This document shows positions 54,589 to 64,000 of a DNA stretch of 64,000 nucleotides, one piece after another. Each line of letters begins with the position of its first letter. Position 1 is the stretch's first letter. The notes under the pieces are model-generated. The model saw nothing but the letters and a program-made list of their open reading frames with translations. It was not told where the DNA came from and did no database searches. The DNA is from CAVQFO01 sp963711725 (GTDB taxonomy: Bacteria; Pseudomonadota; Gammaproteobacteria; Nitrococcales; Aquisalimonadaceae): the NCBI GenBank assembly GCA_963711725.1, contig CAVQFO010000033.1:1-64000 (forward strand), in the 5' to 3' direction. The translations under genes and the position numbers were made by a program.

Positions 54589-55317
54589 ATGACCGACAAA
54601 CCCGTACTTTTCATTTCCGACCTGCACCTGGACGAGAGCCGGCCCGCTGTCACCCAACTGTTCCTGGGCTTCCTGCAACAGCGGGCGGCGCGGGCGGAAG
54701 CGCTCTACATCCTGGGGGATTTCTTCGAGGCCTGGATCGGGGATGATGCGGTGCCACCGGCACACCCTGTCATCGCCGCGCTCCGGGCTCTGACCGCCTC
54801 GGGCGTGCCTCTCTATGTCATGCGCGGAAACCGCGACTTCCTGTTGGGCAGCCGCTTCGAGGAAATGACCGGGGCCAAGCTGCTCGCCGATCCCACCGTG
54901 ATCGATCTGCACGGGACTCCCACCCTGCTCATGCACGGCGACAGCCTGTGCACCGACGACCGGGAATACCAACAGTTCCGCGCCATGGTCCACAATCCCC
55001 AGTGGCAGGCCCAATTTCTCGCGAAATCGATCCCCGAGCGCATCGCCATGGCCAAACAGGCCCGTCAGGAGAGCATGTCGCGAAACAGCACCCTGGCCGA
55101 GGAAATCATGGATGTGAATCAGGACGCCGTGCGCGCCACTCTGGAGGAACACGGTGTTCGGAGGCTGATCCACGGCCATACCCATCGCCCCGCCGTACAC
55201 AAGTTGGAAACCCGCGACGGCAAAGCGGAGCGTATCGTCCTTGGAGACTGGTACGACCAGGGTAGCGTTCTTCGCTGTCAGGGCGGGGAATGCGAGTTGC
55301 TGGAGCTGCCACTCTAG
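54589..55317 (+). CDS. lpxH: UDP-2,3-diacylglucosamine diphosphatase (lipid A synthesis)
   Basis: 242 residues. Metallophosphoesterase motifs SDLHLDESRP, LGDFFEAWIGDD, MRGNRDFLLG, MHGDSLCTDD and IHGHTHRPAVH. It hydrolyses UDP-2,3-diacylglucosamine to lipid X on the inner membrane face. Its TAG stop (55315-55317) is part of a CTAG that bounds the MITE-like element downstream. Confidence 0.97.
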   Translation: MTDKPVLFISDLHLDESRPAVTQLFLGFLQQRAARAEALYILGDFFEAWIGDDAVPPAHPVIAALRALTASGVPLYVMRGNRDFLLGSRFEEMTGAKLLADPTVIDLHGTPTLLMHGDSLCTDDREYQQFRAMVHNPQWQAQFLAKSIPERIAMAKQARQESMSRNSTLAEEIMDVNQDAVRATLEEHGVRRLIHGHTHRPAVHKLETRDGKAERIVLGDWYDQGSVLRCQGGECELLELPL

Positions 55318-55650
55318 GGAAACGCTGATCCTTTCACACGCCCGAGCTTCAATACCAGCGGGTCCAGCAAGCTTCTTGGGAGACGCTGATCTATTCACGC
55401 GCCCGCACTCAGGTCTGTTTTGGTCATCTGGGTAGGCGCGGTGCCGGTCGCGTAGCCGTCGCTACGGGGCCGGTGGCGCAACACCGCCAGGGGCCAAAAC
55501 AGGCTGAGCCCTTCGGGTTACGGCCGAGAAGCCGCCCTGGGTGTTGAGCCGCTTGACCGCAGAAAATAACTACGGCACTCCGCGGCGCGCCTACCATGCC
55601 GGCTCCTCAGGCCGTAACGCGGACGCGTGAATAGAGCAGCGTCTCCCTAG
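55314..55650. mobile_element. 337-bp MITE-like element flanked by CTAG
   Basis: CTAG at 55314-55317 and 55647-55650 flank ends reading GGAAACGCTGATCCTTTCACACG on the left (in parts) and, inverted, GGAGACGCTGCTCTATTCACGCG on the right (in parts). A third end in the left orientation begins near 55378 (GGGAGACGCTGATCTATTCACGCG, in parts), so a 273-bp inner copy (about 55378-55650) may be nested next to a remnant. No reading frame. CTAG duplication is typical of some IS5-group elements (YTAR targets), which could mobilise it in trans. It sits exactly between the stop codons of two convergent genes. Confidence 0.7.
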
Positions 55651-58512
55651 CCGAACAAGACCTTTGTCGCCGCCTCGAAACGCGCGGCCCATTCCGGATC
55701 GGACCGGCTACCGGCCGGACCGGCTTCGGCCCACTGGCCGACCAGATGCCGCGCCTCGGTCAGTCGATCCTTGCGTTCGCCGTTCTGAATTCCCTCGGCC
55801 AGACGAGCCACCTGCAATTCCATGCGCAACGCGGAATCCTTCTCCGGAGACTCCAACCCGGCCAGAATTTCCAGGCGAACCACCGCCTGCCGCCGAGTTT
55901 CGGCGTTCGCGGTCAGCTCGTCCTCGGTATAGGGTCGCGCTCCCGTCGCCGCGGCCCGGGCACGCTCCCAGCGGGCGGCCATCCCCTGTTCGCCATGCTC
56001 GGCCGTGAACGCCTTCCACTCGTCGTCCATCGCATCCACGCCATCCGCCGGCGCAGTCTCGGCTTGCATCGCCAAACGCTCCAACCCCTCCACCAGCTCA
56101 ATGCCGCGGGCGCGGGCACGCGCGGCTTCGGCCTCCCGTTCCGCCCGCAGTTCGCCGCGCCGGCGCTGGAGGTTCTCGCGAACCTCGATCAACACCCGTC
56201 CGACGTCCCGCTCCACCCCTTTCGGCAGTCCCCGGAATTCACGCAGGGCCTGTTCCAATTCGCGGAACTGCCGTTCTGCGCCGGAAAGGTCGCCGGCGGC
56301 CGTGTCCACGAGCTCTCGGGCCCGGTTCAGCAGCGTTTCAACCTCTCCCACCGCCTGTTGGCGCTCCTGCTGACGATGCTCCCGCGCCTCGTCTCTCCGC
56401 GCAAACACCCGATCACAGGCCTTGCGGAACTGCCGATAGAGCTTCTGATCACGGCCCCGGGGCAACCAACCCGCATCCTTCCACTGCGCCTGCGCCTCCT
56501 TTGCCTCTTCGATGGCATGATGAAGATCGTCGGATTCGGCCGCGGTCTCCACGCGGCGGATCAGGGCTTGGCGGCGTTCAGCCGCGCTATCGAATCGTGC
56601 TTCGACCTCGGCGTTCAGGCGCTCGGTCAGATGTTTGAAGCGGGCGCCCAGCTTGTTGCCGGCACGCTGATCCACCGGCGAGGCTTCCCGCCATTCCTGG
56701 CGGGCTTGATCGCGGATGCGCTGGATCGCGCCGGTCTCCAGCGCGTGAAGGTCGGCCCGGCCCAGAAACTCGTCAAGTTGATCGCAAATCTCCCGGCGTC
56801 GGCGCAGATTGGCGTCGCGAACCTTTTCCTGTTCCGCGTAATACGCACGGCACGGCTCGAATGCCCGGTCCGCGGCCTCGCTGAATCGATGCCACAACGC
56901 CTGCGCGTCCGGTGAATCCGAGGGGCCCAGTTCCTTCCAGGACTCCTGCAGGGCTTTGATCTGGGCTGCCTTCTCCGGCGGATCCAGTTCCGTTTCCGCC
57001 AGGGACTCCATGGCCGCGCAGAGCTCCTCGCGCTTGGGAAGCGTGGCGAATCCCTGCCAATCCCGCAGCTCCGCCACCCGCGCGGCCAGCCGGCGAATAT
57101 GCCGTTCCATGCGCTTCGGCAGGACACCGGGGATGGCATCGGCGCTCTTGCGAACCCGGCGCAGCATCTTTTGCGCCGGCCGCAGCAAGCCCTCCGCGAT
57201 ACGCTGATCGCAGGACTCGACCATGCGCTCCAATTCCTCCATCCTCCGTTCGCGGTCCTCCAGCAGGGCTTCGCGCTCCCGGCGCACTTCGTCCAGCGCC
57301 GCGTAGGCGCGATCCAGGATCGGCGGGTGCGCCAGGTCCAGATCCCAATCCACCTCCGTCAACAACGCCTCCAGGCGCCTGCGTGTCCGGGCCAGCGCCT
57401 CCGGATCATCGTGGGCGGCCCCCACGGCCGCCAGCGTCGCCTCCATGGTGCTTTCCGCGCGGCGCAAGGCATCGGCGCACACCAGGAAACGTTCCACCTC
57501 GTGATGCGCTTCCTCGTAGCGCGCCTGGAAAACCTCCTCGGCGGCTTTCCCTGCGGCCTCCCATTGGGACTGGGCCTGAGCGAACCGGCTACGCAGCTCG
57601 TCCAGGCGCGCCATTGCCTCCTGGGCGTCTCCGGCGAGATCCGAGCGCAAGTTCTCGACCGCCTGCACCACGAGCTCCGGATCGGCTCCCGCCGCAACCG
57701 CTGCCGGCTGCGTCGGCGCAGGAGATTCGATCTGGCGTGGGCAAGGCGTCGAACTGCTCGAGCAGCGCGTTGAAACGCTCCACATGGGCGGTGGAATCGG
57801 TCGAACCCAGATGCCGCCAGCGGTTTTCGATGCGCGCGCGGTGGGCGGCGGATTCGGCACTGCGCCCGCGCTCCACGACCACCCTCAACTCCTCGATCAG
57901 CCCCTCCCGCTCGGCCAGGTCCCGGGCCTCCGTCTCGCGCCGGCGCTGAATCTCCGCCAATGCTTCTTGTGCCATTTTCCGTACCTGACGGTCGTGATCG
58001 CGGCCCTGCGCCGCAAGCGCTTCCAAGGACTCCGAATCCCGTATGCGCGCCACCGCCGCCAATCGAACACGGGAGGCGGTATCGTGCATGGCCACCTCCA
58101 CCAGCAAAGAAGACGAGGAAAGCCGTTCCACGGCGGCCAGCCGGACATCCGGCTCCCGACCGCGCCGCGCCACGTGCGCCAGCACGGACTCATCGTCCAC
58201 CGCCCCCAGCTCCGCGACCCGCTGTTCCAACCGCAAATCCTGATCCCCGCCCGCCAGGAGATGACGGTATCGATTCGCCGCAACTTCCCGCACATTGAGC
58301 TCGGGGTCCTCGGCCATCAGCTCTCGCAGCTGGGTCAGACGCGAGATGCGCTTCACCGCCGCGCGGCGCACCGTGGGATCCGAATCCCGCATCAGCGCAT
58401 CCAGCACGATGACTCCATCCTCCGTGCCCTCGGAGACCTCCGCGGCCGCCTCGGCTCGGATCTTCGGATTGGGGTGTTCCCACTTCGGCTTGGTAAGGCG
58501 CTTAAAAATCAT
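55647..58512 (-). CDS. DUF349 repeat protein with N-terminal HEAT-like region (one frameshift)
   Basis: Start ATG at 58512 (MIFKRLTKPKWEHPNPKIRAEA). The first frame runs to about 57734 and then loses sense; the next frame continues without break to the TAG at 55647. Removing one C near 57734 reads ALPTQIESPAPTQ and gives about 954 residues. N-terminal quarter: HEAT-like helices (ALMRDSDPTVRRAAVKRIS, EPDVRLAAVERL). The rest: repeated DUF349 helical units with the W-K-x-A/G-x-L...F...F pattern (ESWKELGPSDSPDAQALWHRF; AQWKDAGWLPRGRDQKLYRQF), highly charged and coiled-coil-like. Function unknown. Its stop codon lies in the CTAG bounding the MITE-like element. Confidence 0.85.
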
Positions 58513-58694
58513 GGATAGTGCCGATTGACTCAACGAGGATGAACATATTCGGAGGCGGGCTGCCCGCGATTCCTGCGAAATTTAACATGACCGTTTGGCT
58601 CGATAAGGCGTCAACGTGCAAAATATCACTTCAACACGTTGGTGATCCCGATAACATAGCGCCAGCCAAGCCGAAGAAGAAGGGATTCTTCCAA

Positions 58695-59221
58695 ATGGAA
58701 AAGACATCCTTCACCGCAGCACTCCTCGCCAGCATCCTGCTTTCCGCCTGCGCCGCAACCAGCCGAACGCCCCCTCTCAAACGGCCTGGACCGGCGTCAG
58801 CCTTCAGATCGAAGGCGGCATACAGGGCGCCCGGCGCAGCATTCGAGCCTATCCTCGCGGCCAGCTAATGGTCGCCGATGACAAGCACAAGAGCCGCGAC
58901 GAACGCGAGCTCACCGATCAGGAGCTGCGCACGCTGGACGAGTCCGTATCCGCATTCCTGGAACGCCGGCATCCGGCGGCCACATCCGGCAGCCACCCGC
59001 CGTGTGCGGACTGCGTCACTCTTACGCTGGTCGTGCAACCACGATCCCAGCGCAAACCCATCGCCGAGAGCTGGACTTCGGGCACTGGTGCGCCAGCCCC
59101 GGAACTGGCGCGGCTACTGCTAAGACTTGCACAACCCCTTTTGCACCAACGATAGCGACTGGGGGGCGGCCGCGGCGGGCACCGGCGGCTGTCCCGACGA
59201 ACACGACAATATAATCAGGTA
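58695..59221 (+). pseudogene. small lipoprotein gene in several frames
   Basis: ATG at 58695 opens a lipoprotein signal (MEKTSFTAALLASILLSAC). After a C5 run near 58765 another frame carries on: QTAWTGVSLQIEGGIQGARR...QLMVADDKHKSRDERELTDQELRTLDE...CADCVTLTLVV. Later fragments (ELDFGHWC; DLHNPFCTNDSDWGAA...PDEHDNIIR) sit in yet other frames up to a TAG at 59221. Two or more indels are needed to join them into roughly 170 residues. I do not recognise the family. It lies 12 nt before the M4 protease gene and could be part of that unit. Confidence 0.5.
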
Positions 59222-59232
59222 GGGACCTGACC

Positions 59233-62035
59233 ATGGGCACAACGAGAATCTCCACCGTCAGCGGCATCTGCTTGGCCGCAGTCCTCTTCGCTGGGGCAGG
59301 CCCGGCGCGCAGCGCCGAGACCATCGCCGCCCCACGCACCGCGTTCAAAGCGGACGGCCAGACCGTCCGCATGCTGGCGGCTCCGGCAGGGCGAACCCTC
59401 ACGGAACCGCTGGGCACTACGCCCCGCCAAGCGGCGGACGCGGCGCTGGACCGCTTCGCCGATCGTTTCGGCGTCAAGGACCCCAGTCGGCAGCTGCGCC
59501 TTGAACGCCAGCACGCCGCTCCCGGCGGGCGCAGCAACGCGCGCTATCAGCAAGTGGTCGACGGTATTCCGGTGATGGGCGGCGAACTGCTGGTCAACCT
59601 TAGCGCCGGCAAGGCACTGCAGTCACTGAATGGCGAAATTTCCCGCAAGGCCACCAAGATCTCGACAACCCCCAAGATCCCGGCCAGCGAGGCCTCCAGA
59701 CAGGCCCTGACCGCCGTCGCCAAGTGGTATCGCACCGCGAAAACACAGCTGAACGCGTCCAGCCCCGAACTCACGATCTACGATCCTCATCTCATCGGTC
59801 CTGGAAACGCACCCACAGGCCTGGTCTGGAAACTCGAGGTCACCGGAAACCGCGACCTGGCCATAAGAGAGTTGGTCCTGGTGGACGCGGCAGCCGGGGG
59901 CATTCGCCTGCACATCGATCAAATCGACCGCGCCCTGGATCGCAAGACCTACACGGCTGCCGGAACGCCTTCGACGCCCGGAACTCTCGTCTGCGACGAG
60001 AGCCAGCCGAACTGCTCGAACGGCGCCGACGTGGACGCGGACCTGGCACACCTCTATGCCAAGGACACCTACGACTTCTACATGAACCACTATGGCCGCG
60101 ACAGCATTGACGGCCACGGCATGACCATCATCTCCACCGTGGATTGGACAAACGGATTCTCGTGTCCCAACGCCTTCTGGAACGGCAGCCAAATGGTTTA
60201 CTGCGACAGCGCGCCTCAGGCCGACGACGTGGTCGGCCATGAGCTCACCCACGGCGTCACCCAGCATGAGTCGGGCCTCTATTACTACTACCAATCGGGT
60301 GCCATCAACGAATCCCTTTCCGACGTCTGGGGGGAATTCGTGGACCTCACTAACGGCTCGGGAACGGACACGGCATCGGTTCGCTGGAAGATGGGTGAAG
60401 ACTTCCCCGGCCTCGGCGTGATTCGGGACATGGCGGATCCGCCGGCTTTCGGCGACCCGGACAAGATGACGAGCGCGCACTACTATGCGGACATCGGGGA
60501 CAGCGGCGGCGTCCACGAAAACAGCGGCATCAACAACAAGGCCGCCTACCTGATCACCGACGGCGACACATTCAACGGCAAAACGGTGACCGGCCTGGGC
60601 ATCGACAAGGCCGCGGCAATCTACTACGAAGTTCAGACCAACCTGCTGACCTCCGGCTCCAATTACGGGGATCTGTATGAAGCGCTCTACCAAGGCTGCC
60701 TGAACCTGGTGGGCCAACACGGCATCGTCTCCGCCGATTGCGACCAGGTTCGCAACGCCACCGACGCCGTGGAGATGAACAAGCAGCCGACATCCGGCTT
60801 CAACCCTGAAGCCGAGGTTTGCCCCGGTGGCGGCACACCCAATGATCTCTTCTACGAGGACATGGAAGGGGCGATCACCGACCTGGGGTCAACCGCGCTG
60901 ACCGGATCCCGCTTCTGGAGCGTATACACCGGGTACGCGACTTCGGGCACCAAAGCTGTTTCCATCGACGACCAGAGCGGCATTTCGGACACGGTGCTCG
61001 CGCAGAATTCCGACACCGCCGTTCCCGCCGGCGCCTATCTCCACTTCCGCCAGGCCTACGACCTGGAAATCGACGCCAGCACCACGCCGACCACTTACTA
61101 CGACGGCGGCGTTGTGGAATACAGCGTTGACGGCGGAACCACCTGGACGGATGCCTCCGCGCTGTTCGATGCCGGGAAGAACTACGACGGAGCCATCGAC
61201 AACTCCGCCGGGAATCCGCTGGCGGGCCGGAATGCCTTCAGCGGGCTCAGCCACGGCTATGTCTCGAGCCGCTATGATCTGGGCCTCACTCGCCAACAAG
61301 AACGTCCGCTTCCGCTTCCGAATGGGCACCGATACAGCTGTTTCGGCGTGGAAATGGATCATCGACGACATGCGGATATACACTTGCGACGGGCTTCCGG
61401 TGGCCAACGCCGGCGGTAACAAGAGCGTGGCCGCGAACAGCTCGGTAACCCTGGATGGCTCCGCCAGCTCTGACGACAAGGGCATCAACCAATACACCTG
61501 GACCCAGACCGGCGGGACCACTGTGGCCCTCACGGGCGCGAACGGGGTCTCTCCCTCGTTCACGGCGCCTCCCACGGACGGAACCCTGACCTTCCAGCTG
61601 GCGGTTCGGGACACTTCCTCCCAAGAGGCGACGGACACCGTGGCAGTGACAGTGACGAACAGCGCACCGACGGCGGCCGCCGGCAGCGACCAGACGGTCA
61701 GCGCCGGCAGCTCCGTATCGCTGGACGCCAGTGGCAGCAGCGACGCGGAGAGCGCCGTAACCTACAACTGGACCCAGACCGGGGGCAGTACCGTGACGCT
61801 GAACAACGTCAACACCGCGACGCCATCGTTCACCGCGCCGTCGGCTGCGGACACGCTCACGTTCCGGGTCGACGTGACCGACACGGGCGGCAAGACTGCT
61901 TCGGACACTGTCGCGGTCAACGTCACCGGTGGGAGTTCCAGCTCCGGCGGTGGCGGCGGTGGCATCGGGCCGCTTTGGCTTCTCGGCTGTCTGATCGCTC
62001 TCGGCATGCGCCGTCGGCGACCGATCAAAGCGTGA
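59233..62035 (+). CDS. secreted M4 metalloprotease with PKD domains and GlyGly-CTERM tail (one frameshift)
   Basis: Signal peptide (ISTVSGICLAAVLFAGAGPARS), FTP/PepSY propeptide (about 45-215), then the thermolysin-type domain with zinc site H336-E-L-T-H340 and E360 (24 residues on, as in thermolysin), and catalytic His in SGGVHENSGINNKAAY. A MAM/immune-inhibitor-like beta domain follows. The first frame fails after SSRYDLG; dropping one G of 61281-61283 gives YDLASLANKNVRFRF and continues through two PKD-like domains (each with YxWTQTGG) to SSSSGGGGGGIGPLWLLG...GMRRRR, a GlyGly-CTERM sorting signal. Total about 933 residues. The signal is the known substrate of rhombosortase, encoded next with a GTGA overlap. 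Likely exported by type II secretion. Confidence 0.92.
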
Positions 62036-62685
62036 ACGGGCGCGGCCGGCGGCGAATTGCAGCAAACGCCGCGGTCCGCTACGGCACGGCGGCCGTAATC
62101 GCGGCCGTCGCGCTCGTGATTCAGATTGCGCCCTCCTCGGTGGGCCTCGCGCTTCGCTATGAGCGCACAGCCCTGCTCCACGGCGAGCTCTGGCGGGCTC
62201 TGACGGCCCATCTGGTGCATGCCGGGTGGGCCCACCTGCTCCCCGATCTGGCGGGGCTGTTCATCATCTGCTCGCTGCCGGCCACGCCCGAGGCCTTTGC
62301 TCCCCGACGATTACTGCCGGCCCTGGCCTGGATCGGGATCTTCATCAGCGGTGGACTTCTGCTTTGGGACCCCAATCTACGGTGGTATGTCGGCCTGTCG
62401 GGCGTGCTCCACGGCCTGCTGGTCATGCTGCTCCCGCGGTTGTGGCGGGAAAGCACATTGGTTGGGGCTTTGCTCACGCTCGGCGTCACTGCCAAACTGA
62501 TCGCCGAGCAGGCCACGGGGGCTTCGCTGGGGACCGAAGCCCTGGTGGGCGTTCCGGTTGTCATCGATGCGCACCTGCTGGGTGCGCTGGGGGCCGTACC
62601 CCTGGCGTTATGGGAGATCGTGCGGCAACGAAATGGGCGGCAAGCGCTACGAGGGCCTTATGACGAGCACACGCGTCACCTTTGA
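62032..62685 (+). CDS. rhombosortase (rhomboid-family intramembrane serine protease)
   Basis: 217 residues from the GTG at 62032, overlapping the protease stop. Five or six membrane helices. Rhomboid features: the loop HAGWAHLLPDLAGL (HxxxxHLxxN-type), nucleophile Ser in VGLSGVLHGLLVM and catalytic His in VIDAHLLGALGAVPLAL. The family cleaves GlyGly-CTERM tails, after which the protein is re-anchored or released. Direct overlap with such a substrate is strong evidence of a working pair. Confidence 0.92.
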   Translation: MNGRGRRRIAANAAVRYGTAAVIAAVALVIQIAPSSVGLALRYERTALLHGELWRALTAHLVHAGWAHLLPDLAGLFIICSLPATPEAFAPRRLLPALAWIGIFISGGLLLWDPNLRWYVGLSGVLHGLLVMLLPRLWRESTLVGALLTLGVTAKLIAEQATGASLGTEALVGVPVVIDAHLLGALGAVPLALWEIVRQRNGRQALRGPYDEHTRHL

Positions 62686-63883
62686 AAATTCCGACGGCCT
62701 GACACTGGCGGCATACCTGGAACTGCCGGTGGACCGCCGGCCGGTCGGTTATGCGTTGTTCGCGCACTGCTTCACCTGCGGCAAAGATCTCAAGGCGGCG
62801 GTTCGAATCAGCCGGGCCCTGGCCCAGCGGGGTTTCGGGGTGCTGCGGTTCGACTTCACCGGAATCGGGGAAAGCGCCGGAGATTTCGCCGATGAAGGTT
62901 TCTCCGGCAACGTCGACGATCTCATTTGTGCGGCCGAATTCATGGGCCGGCAATACAGCGCGCCGAAGGTGCTTATCGGGCATTCGCTGGGCGGCGCGGC
63001 GGTCCTCAAGGCCGCCGGCGATATTCCTTCGGCGGTGGCCGTGGCCACTATTGCCGCCCCGTCAGAGCCGAGCCATGTGAAACGCCTGCTCGAGCACGAG
63101 AATCGAGACGATGGCGATTCCCGGCCTTATGCGGTCTCGCTCGCCGGCCGGACGTTCAACCTCAGCAAAAAGTATCTGGACGATCTGGATTCCCATTCCA
63201 TGACGCAGTCCATCCACAACCTGCGGCGCGCCCTGCTGGTTCTGCACTCACCGCTTGACCGCATCGTGGGCATCGACAATGCCGAGGCGATCTTCCGGGC
63301 GGCGCTGCATCCCAAGAGCTTCGTGTCGCTGGACCGGGCGGATCATCTGCTTTCCGCGGAAAGCGACGCCGAATACGCGGCGGCGGTTATCGCGGCCTGG
63401 GCATCCAAGTACCTCGATGTCAGGAAGGCCGACAAGGACAGCCACCCCGAGGCGCCCAACCGGGTAGTGGTACACACGGGCGCCAGCGGCTACCGCAGCG
63501 ACGTACTCGCCAACGGCCATGCCCTGATTGCCGACGAACCGGAGTCGGTGGGCGGATCCAATGCCGGGCCGAGCCCCTATGAATACCTTCTCGCGGCCCT
63601 CGGCTCCTGTACGGGCATGACCATTCGCATGTACGCTGATCGCAAGCAATGGCCCGTGGACGGGGTAACGGTTCGGCTCAAGCACGACAAGATCCACGCA
63701 GAGGACTGCGAGACCTGCGAAACCCGGGAAGGCCGGGTGGATTGGATAGAGCGCGAGATCGAACTGGAGGGGCCGCTGGACGATGAACAGCGACAGCGAC
63801 TGCTCGAAATTGCCGACCGCTGCCCCGTGCATCGCACCTTGCATTCGGAGATTGTCGTCGACACTCAACTCAAGGAGAGCTAG
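62660..63883 (+). CDS. bifunctional alpha/beta hydrolase-OsmC fusion
   Basis: 407 residues from the ATG at 62660 (MTSTRVTFENSDGLTLA), GAGGG just before; it overlaps the end of the rhombosortase gene by 26 nt. N-terminal hydrolase (about 1-255) with IGHSLGGAAVL elbow, HSPLDRIVG Asp region and DRADHLL for His. C-terminal OsmC/Ohr-like domain (about 275-405), with the peroxidatic Cys pair as C in LGSCTGMT and C in ADRCPVHRTL. OsmC relatives reduce organic hydroperoxides; the role of the fused hydrolase is unknown. This fusion is widespread in proteobacteria. Confidence 0.93.
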   Translation: MTSTRVTFENSDGLTLAAYLELPVDRRPVGYALFAHCFTCGKDLKAAVRISRALAQRGFGVLRFDFTGIGESAGDFADEGFSGNVDDLICAAEFMGRQYSAPKVLIGHSLGGAAVLKAAGDIPSAVAVATIAAPSEPSHVKRLLEHENRDDGDSRPYAVSLAGRTFNLSKKYLDDLDSHSMTQSIHNLRRALLVLHSPLDRIVGIDNAEAIFRAALHPKSFVSLDRADHLLSAESDAEYAAAVIAAWASKYLDVRKADKDSHPEAPNRVVVHTGASGYRSDVLANGHALIADEPESVGGSNAGPSPYEYLLAALGSCTGMTIRMYADRKQWPVDGVTVRLKHDKIHAEDCETCETREGRVDWIEREIELEGPLDDEQRQRLLEIADRCPVHRTLHSEIVVDTQLKES

Positions 63884-63949
63884 CCCCCGTCGCCGCACAA
63901 CCCACGGCGCGACGCTGCTCCAGCCACACCGACCCGGAGGACATCAGTC

Positions 63950-64000
63950 ATGGAACCGGAATTCGTCGCCGTCGTTACCGGCGGAGCCCAAGGGATCGGA
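63950..64000 (+). CDS. short-chain dehydrogenase/reductase, 5' end only
   Basis: GGAGG at 63936-63940 precedes the ATG at 63950. The 17 codons in the window read MEPEFVAVVTGGAQGIG: the first beta strand and TGxxxGIG nucleotide-binding motif of the SDR family. The rest lies beyond the window. Confidence 0.8.
   Translation, partial: MEPEFVAVVTGGAQGIG

Overview
This GC-rich 64 kb window looks like the chromosome of a gammaproteobacterium. I infer this from gene content and order: dnaQ-rnhA-yafS-type methyltransferase//gloB-mltD, minC-minD-minE, rpsP-rimM-trmD-rplS, ffh//ypjD-corB, gltX-cysS, lpxH, htpG and a rhombosortase system. The genus cannot be read from the sequence. No tRNA, rRNA or CRISPR array was seen.

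Layout. (1) 1-2723 is an integron end: an SOS-type integron integrase (LexA box, promoter and TTG start all visible) faces away from an AT-rich minus-strand pair that begins at the expected attI junction. The pair is a CD-NTase and a Cap15-type membrane effector, i.e. a short type I CBASS anti-phage module carried as the first gene cassette. (2) 2874-9084: a CinA-like protein, an RND efflux pump with its adaptor, and a TudS(DUF523)-DUF1722 protein. (3) 9360-30410: mostly housekeeping genes (hydrolases, HAD phosphatase, dnaQ, rnhA, gloB, mltD, minCDE, htpG, acetolactate synthase, msrB, sirtuin, serB) plus a FimL-like protein. (4) 30898-44483 is a signalling block: a BTAD/degenerate-cyclase/AAA/TPR regulator; then an operon of a single-domain response regulator, a REC-GGDEF-EAL protein and a very large pseudokinase-AAA-GAF-PAS-histidine kinase. 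(5) 44750-53583: ribosomal/tRNA genes, ffh, ypjD, corB, cysS, gltX. (6) 53816-64000: gloA, lpxH, a MITE-like element, a DUF349 protein, and a secretion unit in which an M4 metalloprotease ending in a GlyGly-CTERM sorting tail overlaps its rhombosortase gene, followed by a hydrolase-OsmC fusion and the start of an SDR gene.

Intergenic spaces are rich in palindromic repeats of several families. One family (ends TAGGGAGACGCTG) forms a long hairpin inside the min operon and also bounds a 337-bp element inserted at the shared CTAG double stop codon of lpxH and the DUF349 gene.

Several otherwise intact genes (Cap15, large kinase, cysS three times, DUF349, M4 protease) are broken by single surplus bases. 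For cysS, removing three bases restores a full 459-residue enzyme, so assembly or sequencing indels are a serious possibility and 'broken' should not be read as 'dead' without checking reads.
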